From: Bacillota bacterium
GTDB lineage: Bacteria; Bacillota; Sulfobacillia; Sulfobacillales; Sulfobacillaceae
Assembly (NCBI GenBank): GCA_026627385.1
Contig: JAPNUR010000012.1
Coordinates: 1-64,000, forward strand
DNA length: 64,000 bases
Reading direction: 5' to 3'
Part shown: piece after piece, positions 36,901 through 47,000 of the stretch
Position numbering within the stretch: position 1 is the first letter of the stretch
How the letters are laid out: each line of letters opens with the position of its first letter
Notes under the pieces: model-generated
Databases searched by the model: none
What the model was told of the DNA's origin: nothing
The model's input: the letters and a program-made list of their open reading frames with translations, nothing else
Made by a program: the position numbers and the translations under genes

Positions 36901-39900
36901 TGCCACCGCCAGTTCCCGTCTAAATTGCGGATATATACCTCATCGTCCATATCCAACGGAATCCCCACAAACGACGCAAGCCACCCGCAAGGCTGAAGCG
37001 CGATTTCCGTCGCCACGGCAATACCGAGGTGAGGCCCTGGCACTTGGGCGTACCAGGCGTCGGGGTCGACATCAAATGCGGTCTTGACCCAGCTGCCAAT
37101 GCGATTCTCGGTGCGATGCGTCTCGACAATGCGCGACACAAAGAGATACGGTGGGCCGGGCAGCCGCGGCCCACGCCGATCGCTATCAAATGGCTGATAA
37201 GGGGCGCCAAACACCGCTGAAAGCCTGCCCACCGCCGCCTCTAGCACCCTGGCGTCATAGCGCGCCGTCACTGAGGGATGAAGGCTGGTCATTGGCCAAT
37301 CCGGCACCAATTCCAACGCCAGCGCTTCGCAATAAAAGGCTTTGACGCCATCCACACTCACCAGGACGTCCGCCACCACCGACGGCCGAGGCCGTCGCTG
37401 CACCTCGCGGACAAAGACCTCGTAGCGAAGGCGTTGAGACCGGGGGGTTACCTGCCCGCGGCAGACCATTTTATAGACCTGTTCCGTTTTGGGTTGAAAT
37501 CGCCAGCCATCGCAATCAAGGCTATAGCCGAGGCCCAACAGGTACACGACCAGAGTTTGCAATGTCCCTTCAAACATCAGCGTCCCGGGCATCGCCGGGT
37601 CATGGACAAAATGCCCCTCAAAATACCATTCATCCCCGCGAATATCGGTTTCAGCGGCCAGATATCCGCGTCCCCACGGACCGCCGTGCACCTCAAAGGC
37701 CACCACGCGATCAATCATGCGCAAGGATCCTGACGCCAGGCGGGGGGTGCGAACATGCGACTTGGCCCGGTCAAAGGCAGGGCCAAAGCACTCCCAAGGC
37801 CGACCTTTAGCTAATGCTTCTAGTGCTTGAGGCCCCAACGCCCCCAAATGAGCCGTGACCGCGGGGGGATCGAGCGGGCCTGGCGCGGGTGTGACATCCC
37901 TGGGATCATAGAGGACGCCTGTGGCCTCGTTGAGTTCATCGGGGGTGAAAAAGCCGGCTTGCGCGTTTCGGACTGACAGTCGGCATTTCCCCTCTACATA
38001 GCCGTCATTGTGAAAAAAGAACAAATGAACCGGGCCGTAGGTGAGATGACGGTCAATCTCAATGTCAAAGCGAATCCGTTCACCGGCCTGGAGCAAGGGT
38101 CCGTGAAACGTCAGCTCGCACCCTAACAAGCGATACACGCGGGTTCCTTCCGTCACAAAGTCGATCCCGAGCCAGGACATCAGGAGCAAATCGGCCTGAC
38201 CTGCCTCCACCATGGCGCCAGCCGCCATGTAGCCGTCCAGCATATACCAAGCGTCTTGAGCCACGGTGGTCTCGGTCTTGACCCGCCCGGATCCCAGCTG
38301 GCCCAGCTCCCCTTCGAGATCCCAGGCGCGATCGGCCAACAAGAGCGGGGGCGCGGGCATGCGCGCACGCCACTGGTACCCATCCAGCGATTGAAATTTC
38401 GGTCCAAACACGTCAGACAGGCGTCCGCGGGCGTGGGTCATCAACGCCTCACGATCCAGCACCGGATTTAGGAGGGGCCCGGCGTCCACGGAACGGTCAT
38501 CAGGGAACGCAGCGTCGGCCGCCGTCATGCGACCCCGCTTCATCTGGCGGAGTGCTTGAACGGTGCGCAAAAATTGCTCGTGAGCATGGGTGGCCGTGGT
38601 GAGGAAATGCTGGTGGACCTGCAACACCTCGTCGAAGGGTCGAGCCACGGATGTCGTCACGGCGGTCCCACCCAATGGAGGCTCGACGGCCGCGAAGACG
38701 GGGCGAAGCGCTGGGGGCCGGCTCATGATCCCCACCGTGTCTATGACAGATCGCGTGTCAATCCGCGGTGGCTCATGCACCACGGGAAATTGCACCGGAG
38801 GCCGATGCATGGACACGGCCACCACCGGTTCGGGCTCTTCGGTTTCGGCTGGTGGCAGATCCAAAAGGCTAAGCGTATGTAACCAGTCGCGCAGTGCCGC
38901 CGTGACGTACCAGTCGGACTCGGCCTCCATTACGGCGCCCTGGCCGCGCTCACTGTCGAACTCCCCGAGAATCGGATGCCCCCGTAGCTCCGCCTCTTCC
39001 CGACGCTCGAGGACCAACATCACCGCGCCATCCCGCGGCGCCGGTCTCGCTGTGCCCTGGGGGTCCAAGGCCCACCTATGCACCAACTCGTCCCCGCTAT
39101 CCACCCCACCCACCAGCGCGACATCGACTGTGCCGTCCGCTAAAGCTATGGATGCCGCGCGCAACGCAGCCAAGCCAGACTCTCTGCCGGCCGATAGGGT
39201 GAGTCCAGGCCCGGTGAGGTCCAAGACATAGTTAATCAGATTGGCCGGCATATTCGGCAAAACGCCCATGACCTCCGCCGCATTCATGGGCGGAGCCCAG
39301 GCGTCAAGCAACGGCGCGTCAACCGATCGCCCGTGCTGCGCAAGCCAAGCCGCCATGTCGACTCGCGCGACGTGGCGAACCACCTCGGGGTCGCTTTCGG
39401 TTCCCAGGTAGACGCCCACGCGCGCTTCTTCGCGGTGCAACCAGCGTTTCATCGCGGCTATTGCCGCTTTTAATGCTAATGCTTGCTGTCCCGAACAGGC
39501 CTGAAGATCGTGCGGCGGCAAGCGAATGCTGCTTGTCGGCATCATCACCGCTGGTACTGCCTCCTTTACCGGCTCAGAAGCAGCTAACGCCACGATCGCG
39601 ACGCGGCTCGGACGAGACTTTGGGAAGGTGAAGCGCTGCATCAGGTCCTGATGGTATTGAGGATCATATTCTTCCACCAGCAAGTGGGCGTTGGTGCCGC
39701 CAAACCCAAAGGCGCTGATGCCAGCGCGTCGCACGTCGGCCGACGGCCAGGGTTCCAGCGCCGTCACCACGCGGACCGGCCCCTCTTGGGCCTCTGGCCG
39801 CAGCTGGGTCACGTTACGGGTGGGCGGACGCTGTTGGTGCGCCATCGCTAGCAGTACTTTGACGAGGCTCGCGGCCCCGGACGCCGTCACGAGATGGCCC

Positions 39901-41003
39901 AAGTTGGCTTTGAGAGATCCAATGGGAACCCGACTCGGGACATTGCGAAATATGCGGTTTAGCGTGGTAAGTTCGACGGCGTCGCCCCGCGGCGCACCGG
40001 TCGCATGGCATTCGATCCATGACAGGGTGCCGGCATCCCAACCGGCCATAGCCAATGCCGCCTCGATCGCCGCGACCTGACCGTCTACCGACGGGGCCAG
40101 ACGGCCGCCTTGGCCCCCGTCGTTAGATAGTCCCACCCCGCGTATGACGCCGAAAATGGTATTCCGATCCCGTATGGCATCATCCAAGCGCTTTAAGATG
40201 ACCACGGCTGCCCCTTCCGCCGGGATCATGCCGTCGGCTGCGGCGTCAAATGGCCGGCTTTGCCCGCTCGGGCTCATGGCCTGCAAAATGCGAAACCCTT
40301 TGTGCAGTACGAGGGGATCGGCCGCATTAATGCCTCCTGACACGGCGAGGTCAATCTCTCGGCGCTGAAGCTGACGGGCGGCGATCTCGATGGCATACAG
40401 TGACGAGGCGCACGCGGCGTCAATACCCCAAGCGTCACCCAGAACGCCTAACGCGCTCGCCGCCTGGCGCATCGCTTCCCCAGAGATGAAGCGGTCGCGG
40501 GGATGCGGCAGCGAACCCAGGTCATTGAAAAACGCGTTCAGGCCCCATTCTTCGCGCCTGGCGGGAGGAACTTCCCTGAGCCAGAGCTGTTCCGCCAACC
40601 GCTTCAAGGTTCTCGTCGGAAATCCGAGGTTGCCCATGATGAGACTGGTCCGCATCTTGGTGAGGTCCTGAGTGCCGTAACCCGCCTGCTCTAGGGCGGA
40701 TCTGGCCGCATAGAGGAGCCATTGGATTTGCACATCAGATGCCATGATGTCCTCGGCCGGCATCCGAAAACCGCCGGGGTCGAAGGCTTGCGAAAACCCC
40801 GTCACAAATCCGCCCCGGTCGTAAAAATCCCCGCCTTCCCCGGCCAAGCGGAGCGGCAAACCAATGGGCATGGGCGCATCGGTCAAGAGATCGCGCCCTT
40901 CGCTGACCGCCTCCCACAGGCTCTCCGGGCTCAAGATGCCGCCCGGCAGCACCACCCCCTGCCCAACCACGGCGATTGGCACAAAACCCGCCGTCTCGCT
41001 CAT
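33981..41003 (-). CDS. pfaC: PfaC-like multidomain synthase with C-terminal acyltransferase
   Basis: A 2340-aa megasynthase. In order: an active ketosynthase (about 10-450; DAACASSL near 196, ECHATGAP, KANLGHL); a chain-length-factor-like KS whose active-site region reads LSAGRESG near 604, without Cys; two tandem FabA-like hot-dog pairs (EAGQADLLLMSWLG near 925 with GHFVHDPAMPG near 1131, then a pair near 1324 with AHFYQDPVQPG near 1496); and a PKS-type dehydratase-like segment (HPWISDHRP near 1618). A PlsC/AGPAT-like acyltransferase at about 2030-2250 carries NHQTGVES and AGTRSLSG. No acyltransferase of PfaB type is seen. It overlaps pfaA by ATGA. The C-terminal AGPAT mirrors myxobacterial Pfa3. 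Confidence 0.92.
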   Translation of the reverse strand: MSETAGFVPIAVVGQGVVLPGGILSPESLWEAVSEGRDLLTDAPMPIGLPLRLAGEGGDFYDRGGFVTGFSQAFDPGGFRMPAEDIMASDVQIQWLLYAARSALEQAGYGTQDLTKMRTSLIMGNLGFPTRTLKRLAEQLWLREVPPARREEWGLNAFFNDLGSLPHPRDRFISGEAMRQAASALGVLGDAWGIDAACASSLYAIEIAARQLQRREIDLAVSGGINAADPLVLHKGFRILQAMSPSGQSRPFDAAADGMIPAEGAAVVILKRLDDAIRDRNTIFGVIRGVGLSNDGGQGGRLAPSVDGQVAAIEAALAMAGWDAGTLSWIECHATGAPRGDAVELTTLNRIFRNVPSRVPIGSLKANLGHLVTASGAASLVKVLLAMAHQQRPPTRNVTQLRPEAQEGPVRVVTALEPWPSADVRRAGISAFGFGGTNAHLLVEEYDPQYHQDLMQRFTFPKSRPSRVAIVALAASEPVKEAVPAVMMPTSSIRLPPHDLQACSGQQALALKAAIAAMKRWLHREEARVGVYLGTESDPEVVRHVARVDMAAWLAQHGRSVDAPLLDAWAPPMNAAEVMGVLPNMPANLINYVLDLTGPGLTLSAGRESGLAALRAASIALADGTVDVALVGGVDSGDELVHRWALDPQGTARPAPRDGAVMLVLERREEAELRGHPILGEFDSERGQGAVMEAESDWYVTAALRDWLHTLSLLDLPPAETEEPEPVVAVSMHRPPVQFPVVHEPPRIDTRSVIDTVGIMSRPPALRPVFAAVEPPLGGTAVTTSVARPFDEVLQVHQHFLTTATHAHEQFLRTVQALRQMKRGRMTAADAAFPDDRSVDAGPLLNPVLDREALMTHARGRLSDVFGPKFQSLDGYQWRARMPAPPLLLADRAWDLEGELGQLGSGRVKTETTVAQDAWYMLDGYMAAGAMVEAGQADLLLMSWLGIDFVTEGTRVYRLLGCELTFHGPLLQAGERIRFDIEIDRHLTYGPVHLFFFHNDGYVEGKCRLSVRNAQAGFFTPDELNEATGVLYDPRDVTPAPGPLDPPAVTAHLGALGPQALEALAKGRPWECFGPAFDRAKSHVRTPRLASGSLRMIDRVVAFEVHGGPWGRGYLAAETDIRGDEWYFEGHFVHDPAMPGTLMFEGTLQTLVVYLLGLGYSLDCDGWRFQPKTEQVYKMVCRGQVTPRSQRLRYEVFVREVQRRPRPSVVADVLVSVDGVKAFYCEALALELVPDWPMTSLHPSVTARYDARVLEAAVGRLSAVFGAPYQPFDSDRRGPRLPGPPYLFVSRIVETHRTENRIGSWVKTAFDVDPDAWYAQVPGPHLGIAVATEIALQPCGWLASFVGIPLDMDDEVYIRNLDGNWRWQGPLPKTAGTVFAQATLTALDRVGSLVIERFMVQLWWNNEPVAELTTTFGHFTAEALKSQSGIVGAAPLREDASAVHWPLCPGEEDRTKPTLCVLEEITGYWPHGGSQGLGAARGVKRLDPGDWCFRAHFYQDPVQPGSLGLQAAFQLAAWFIEHRWAAEMDPASIRLGEESFQWKYRGQILPHHQMMTVEADMRRVTEDEKTVRIEADARVWVDGLLIYEIQRLEVVADKVPAPRDTPGPLQEVWNPVDHPWISDHRPTLTRPAWPLAYVAEWMASQIGRTLPERVLTRIAHLRVNRWIVADEPLRLQLAVDPAGGEGVDATLSLWRDACDPTLSRFEPVARGHFEFQPTYPKAGTEPLPPLQNVIMAHRVYHDGVLVHGPALQVIRALWLSDDGARAVFKVPAGGELCGTVGMALLDGVGQMIGALYLHPRTGPSYAVEPVAAFPIEWISVEFFSVPPEGGRVNCEVRRAEPADRAVPGDERIYVAQLRIGGQLWAAVTGRVRLFPTGPWGRLSGRERRRLLLREGYVPQALLADVSPTGGILESRAISDVNWFPGTLESVYGLDSNEKSVLGAVAAKDWLASLVHQHPGRLTVRWDERCAVDPAYPLNPYPFEASFGPAGVRVTGPGIRGPLHVASVRQYIARHSGRAGWFMEDVWAALLDGFVGEVVLSDPAGWERVRSGPVLYLANHQTGVESMLLSLVAGTLGDRPVAAVAKQEHRTSWIGRWMAWAQEYPGVSIPDSLIFVNRAEGSAVLDTIRQVSERLKGGTSVLVHVAGTRSLSGREPTTVMSGLWLDLAMDLDVPVVPVRFRGGLPNHQLASRQEFPWHYARQDYYWGPVIQPAALKTMGYKSRIEWVLQAINELGGRPEEEEPNDLQVALEERVSDWMARTGVDEPEAVMAVLLQHLSDPGADTKAVLAGHRGRVVLPATAEGRWLARAVAALWGRKPPAIEWAPPDGDEHGMGTRGDVEC

Positions 41004-44000
41004 GGCGCCACCGCCCGGGTTTGCCGCCAACTTTGGGTCTTCTCCCCAATGGCGTGCATCTTGACCCCCAAAAGGCGAAAGACTGGCTCGCCATTAGCGC
41101 CCACGGCGCCAATATCCGCAACCAGGCGGTGGGCATCGGCTTCTTTGACGCGCACCGTACAATGCACGCGTTCTCCGGCTAATAGCGGCCGGCCCAGGAT
41201 CAGCTGATCTATTGAGGTAGGCAGCGTCCGCCGCTCGATGTATGTAAGGCCCCAGACGCCCAGAATTTGCAGCCCTCCATCCCATGCGAGTGCGGCGGCC
41301 TCATGGAGGTCCATATTTTGGGGAACTCGGAGGTAAGCCGTCGCGCCTTCTTCGCTAAAATGCTCGACCTCTTCAATAACCGCAAACGCTCCCTCGTGAA
41401 AGAGTTTCACCGTATAAATCTCGTCCCGCGTGCAAGGCCAGGGCCCCGGAGCCACGCGAAGCGCCTCCTCGCGGGCATTGAGGCTTGAGGATCTCGCCAA
41501 GATGACCTGCCCCTGGTACAAGGCGGTCCCGTCCAGGTCCTGAAGCTTGACGTCTACCGCGAGCCCGGGGGATCCCAGGTCCCCGAAGAATCGCGTCGCG
41601 TGCGACGTCAGCACTTCAACGGTGTCTCTACCGTCAAAGAAGTGCGTGAGGCGAATACCGCGGAGCACCCGCACATCGCGCATTTCCACCGGCTGAAGTT
41701 CCGGCATGCAAGCCTGCGCAGCCCGCCCCATCCGATCCATCGCGACGGCCATCGGCACCACCACTGTGCCGTGAATCGTGTGGCCAGCCAGGTACCCAAC
41801 ATTTGTCACGCTGAGTGGCCAATAGCTGACGTGCTCCCGGCGGACGCCGGGCGTCGGTTCCGGCGATGCCGAAGACGCGCAGATGACCCATTCGGCGGCC
41901 GGCAGGCGCAATTGCCAACTTGTGGCGCACGATGTTGCCCCCTCCGCGAGCGGGATTAAGTGTACCCCCTGCTCCAGGAAGTGATGGCGCAAGGCGCCGT
42001 CCACCATGCCGCCGTCCCAGGGCCCGCACGTCCAGGCCACCACCGCCGCGTTTTCTCCACGGCGCCGTTGTTCACTCGTCGCCACCGCGTTGAGGACTGC
42101 GTTGGCCATCGCGTAATCACTTTGACCCGGGTTCCCGAACCGGCCGGTAACGGAGGACACCATGGCCAGGTGCGTCACCGGATCGCGACGGGTGTGATCT
42201 AATAGGGCCATCAGTCCCCGCACTTTGGTGTCAAACACCGCGTGGAAATCGTCGTCGCTTTTCTCCTGAAGACGGCGGTCCCGTATCACCCCGGCCCCGT
42301 GCAAAACCGCCGTAATAGGCCCGTAGCGGTGACGAATGATTTGAATCGCGCTGCCCACGGCCTCGCTATCGCGGATGTCGCAGGGCACATACAGGACTTC
42401 CGAACCTAGCGCTTCCAGTTCCGCGAGCGTGGCGGCCACCTCTTGGGCTTGAAGAAGCTCGGCGGCCCGTTGGGCAATTGCGACCGGAGTATCGGCGCCC
42501 CGTCCCGCTTGTGCCTCCTTGAAGGCCCAGGCACGAGCCTCCGCCTGATCGCGAAATCGCGGGAGGCTCAGGTCGAGCAACGCCGTGCGGCCGAGAATGC
42601 CAATCTTGAGTGGCGCCTGGCTGGCCAGCGCCTTCACAATGGCCGCCGTCACGCCACGGGCGCCCCCGCTGACCAAAAGAACGCTCTGGGCCTCGAGCGG
42701 CATGGGATCCCCGTCCCACCTGGATTCGGCGAGCACGGGAACGACCCGGGTGCCGTCATCCTGGTACCCCACTTCGATGTCAGGGCCGCCCTGCAGCAAT
42801 TCCTGTGCAATGAGGTGCGCAGCTTCTTTTGACGAAATATTGCTCCCGATGTCGATGGTTTTGACCGCAATCCCAGGCAATTCCTGCCCCAGCGTCTTGA
42901 CGAGGCCACTGAGCCCGGCAGACCAGGCAGATGGCTCGGCGGCCGACCGGCCAAAGTCGCCGCCCGTTCGCTGCACGGTGACAAAAAGCCCCGAGGCGTC
43001 CCGCCCCTCAGAAGCCAGGCGCCGTGCGCAGCGAAAGGCGGCCGCGTTGACCCGGACCGCATCCTCGCGATGGGTCAAGAGATCGGCGGCTTCCAGGTAG
43101 AGAATCGCACGGGCGTCGTCGGGCACGTCCAGAGCCGAGTCCACCAAAACCACCGGCAGTCCCTTCAATTCGTCGGATATCGCCGGCGCCACGTTTTGGG
43201 AGCTTCCCACCAGGTAGAGCGGGCCATGGCGTTTCGGATGATAGAGGCTGAGACCCCTTAAGGGATCCGGTTGAAGCGACATGGTCCAGGTTTTGAGGCT
43301 CGGGCGCGTATTGGGCGTTTCCATCTGAGGCCCCACGGCGTCTCTCTCTTTGGCGGGTAGCCCCTCGACTTCTTTCACCACATCGCCTAACGTCCGAAGT
43401 CGGCCCAGCGCCTCCGGATCCACCGTTCGCGCCCCCCCGGCCCGTTCGGCTAAGGTCGATAAAATTTCCACCCGCTTAATCGAATCAATCCCTAAATCTT
43501 GCTCCAAGGTCTGCTCGCGCCGCAGCATCTCGGCCGGATACCCGGTCTTTTCCGCCACCACCGCCCGCACCAAAGCCCACGCGTCTTCCCCCGATACCCG
43601 GCTGTCCCCTAGATCACCAGCGCGGGCCGCGTTGCCGCCGAGGCTCTCTATTTCTTTCACCACATCGCCTAACGTCCGGAGTCGTCCCAGCGCCTCCGGA
43701 TCCACCGTTCGGGTCCCTCCGGCCCGCTCGGCCAGGGTCGATAAAATTTCCACCCGCTTAATCGAATCAATCCCTAAATCTTGCTCCAAGGTCTGCTCCA
43801 TTCGCAGCATTTCGCCCGGATACCCGGTCTTTTCCGCTACCACCGCCCGCACCAGGGTCCACGCGTCCATCACCGGGGCACGGCGATCACCCTCCTCCAC
43901 ACGAGAGGGGGAGGCGACACGCGAAGGGGGTTGAGGTTCGCGGCGCTGATCCAAGGGCGGGGCCTTTTCTCTAGGAAAAGAGGCGGTGTTCTCCCGTAAG

Positions 44001-47000
44001 TCGCGCGCGGCCTGATGAGCTTGAGGCCATGGGTCAACTGTCGGAGCGTCTTTCGTCATCTTCAGCGGACCGGCACCGCTTGTCAAACCTCTCACGGTTT
44101 CCTCCGCCATTTTCAAAAAGGCTTGATGCCCCTGGGAGAGCGCCTCTTGAAATGTGATATGCGCTTTGGCCACGGCGTCTTCCATGGCGTCTAACCACTC
44201 CTGGTCCGGCAAGGGTTCCCATGGGGGTAACGTCGGCTCTACCGCAGGGGGCAGGGGAAACGATTCATCTCGAGGCGTGGATAACGGGGCGCGCGGCGTG
44301 GCAAGTTCCGGCAGAGTCGTCAACGTTTCCACAACGGCCGGATAGGGTTTGCCATAGTTGCTGCCGCTAATCATGACCGCCGCCGGCGATGCGTGCTCCT
44401 TTGTATCTTCCACAACCGCATACTCCTGCCACAGCGCCAAGGGGTCAAACGGCACGCCCCAGCTGGCCAACTGGGCCAAAGCATGGCACAAAGACGTCAC
44501 GCCGTCTTGCCCTGGCCGATCGAGGGCGACGGCAGCCACGCGATCCCCCAGCGTGCGCTTCACGAGGGCCGTTAAGGCCGACCCTGGACCGACTTCGACA
44601 AACAGGCGAATACCATCGCGATACATTGCCTCGAGCATGGTCCGAAATTGCAGGGGTTCCGCGATCTGCGCCGCCAACCGGTCCTTAATCAACGTGTCTT
44701 CGAGATCGTGGCGCCCTCCGCTGACATTACTGTACACCGGCATGGTCAAGGGAGCCCATTCGACAGCATCGAGCGCCTGGCGAAAGGGATCTACCGCCGG
44801 GGCTACATGTGGCGTGTGAAATGCAGCGCTGACGTCCAAGCGTCGATAGGCAATCCGAACGTTCGCCAAATGCGCTTCCGCCCGCTCAATGTCCGTAACA
44901 TCGCCCGCCATGACCACCTGATCCGGCGCGTTATCCCCGGCGATACTCACTGCGATTCCCAGAGGATCCAATTCCGCACGAAGTCGGTCACGGTCGGTCA
45001 AAACCGCGGTCATGGCGCCGAATCGACCTTCTGCGGCCTCCGCCATGAGTTGTCCGCGACGTCGCGCAAGCTGCACCAACGCCGTCAGGTCTATCGCACC
45101 CGCGGCGTATAAGGCCGTCAACTCTCCAAAACTGTGCCCAGCGGCAGCATCCGCCGCAACCCCTATCTGCTGTAGCAAGGCCAGATAGCCAGCGGATACC
45201 GCCCCAATGGCGGGCTGTGCCCAGCGGGTATCCGTCAGGCGCTGGCGCGCCGTCGCGCGATCCTCCTCCGTCCAGAGGGAATGCGGATACAACACCTGGC
45301 TCAACGTCAGACCGTCCCACGCTTGGTCCGCCAGTTCATCGAGCACCGCCCGCACCGCGTCATACGTTAGGGCCACATCGCGACCCATCGCCAGATATTG
45401 ACTTCCTTGGCCCGGGAACAACAGCGCCAACGGACCCCGCCGCGGCCCTTCACCAAAATATACGCCGGCCGGCCAGTGAACCGACTGCCCAGCGTCGATG
45501 TGGTCCAAGTTGGCCACGGCCAGCTTTAACAACTCGTCCAATTCCTCCCGGGACTGGCACACCACGCCCAGGCGGACCGGCTGGGTCCCGTCAAACTGGC
45601 GTTGGCAATCGTACGCGAGAGTACTCAAAGACTCCGCGGAACGCGTGGCCAAGATGTGATGCAAGGCGTCGCGAAGTTCCTTGCGGCTAACGGCTGCCCA
45701 GGGAATCCATTCGCTCGATACGGTACGCAACTTGGGCGGGCGTTTTCCGCCGGCGCTTCGGTACTCTTCGAGCACCAGGTGAAAATTGCTGCCGCCGAAA
45801 CCAAAGGCACTGACGGCGGCCCGCCGCGGCTCAACAGGATGGTGGACCCAAGGCCGCGCTTCGGTGTTGAGATAGAAGGGGGTGGTCCCCACATGAAGCC
45901 GCGGATTCGGGCTTTCGACCTTGATGGTGGGAGGCAAAATGCGGTGATGAAGCGCCATCACCGCCTTAAAGAGTCCGGCCGCGCCAGCCGCTGCTTTCGT
46001 GTGGCCAATTTGCGATTTGACGGAGCCCAAGGCACACCAAGGGCCGCCATCGCGGTCCCCATCAGCCCCGTAAATGGCGGACAACGCCTCAAATTCCGCC
46101 ACATCTCCTGCCGCCGTGCCGGTACCGTGGGCCTCGACTAATTCCACCGTCCGTGGACTCACCCCGGCATCGCGATAGGCACGCGCCAAGGCTTTCGCTT
46201 GCCCGGAGCTTTTCGGCGCGTAAATCGCGGTGCCGGATCCGTCTGAAGAGCTGCCAAGGCCGCGAATGACTGCCAGCACTGCATCGCCATCGCGCTCCGC
46301 ATCGCGAAGCCGCTTGAGGGCAAATAATCCAATGCCCTCCCCCAAGATGGTGCCGTCCGCCTGGTCCGAAAACGGGCGACAATCGCCTGTTGGCGAGAGG
46401 GCGCGCGTTTTGCTAAAGCACATGTACATGAAAATGTCGTTCAGTGTGTCGACGCCGCCCGTCAGCACCAGATCCGCGCGGTGGGCTTCCAGTTCCAGCA
46501 CCGCCATCTCCACGGCAGCCAGGGAGCTCGCGCAGGCGGCGTCCACCACCGCATTGGTTCCGCCTAAATCAAAGCGGTTGGCAATGCGTCCGGCGACAAC
46601 ATTCCCTAAGAGTCCGGGAAACGAAGCCTCCTGCCAGGGAACGGACAGCCCGCGCAAGCGCGCCGAAATGGCTTCGGCCACATCCGGCGCCACGCCGCTC
46701 GCCTCAAGCACGCGGCGCCACTTGGGATGCTGTAGGCGCGCGTTCAGTTCCAGCACCAGTTCCGTGGTGGACGCCACCCCCAGAATGACGCTGATGCGAT
46801 CGCGATCAAGATCGCCGGCAGTCTTTGCCAGTGCGTCCAACAAGCGCTTGGCCGCCACCAGCGCCAGCAACTGGCTTGTGTCGGTCGCGCTGAGGTTAGC
46901 CGGCGGCATCCCAAACGTCATGGGATCAAACAAAATCGGCGATAAAAAGGCGCCACGCTTCACATACGTCATATCCTCAGCTGCCGGGTCGGGGTCGTAA

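Noticed and set aside
38590-39231. 213-codon plus-strand frame inside pfaC
   Set aside because: Shadow of the linker between the chain-length-factor and dehydratase regions; Ser/Arg/Thr-rich antisense translation without initiation site.
43371-43868. CRISPR or satellite array
   Set aside because: The repeat units are 216 bp, coding, and in frame with carrier domains.
43350-43934. 194-codon plus-strand frame antisense to the carrier domains
   Set aside because: It is a shadow of the high-GC pfaA coding strand; its own internal repeat only mirrors the duplicated carrier domains and there is no ribosome binding site.
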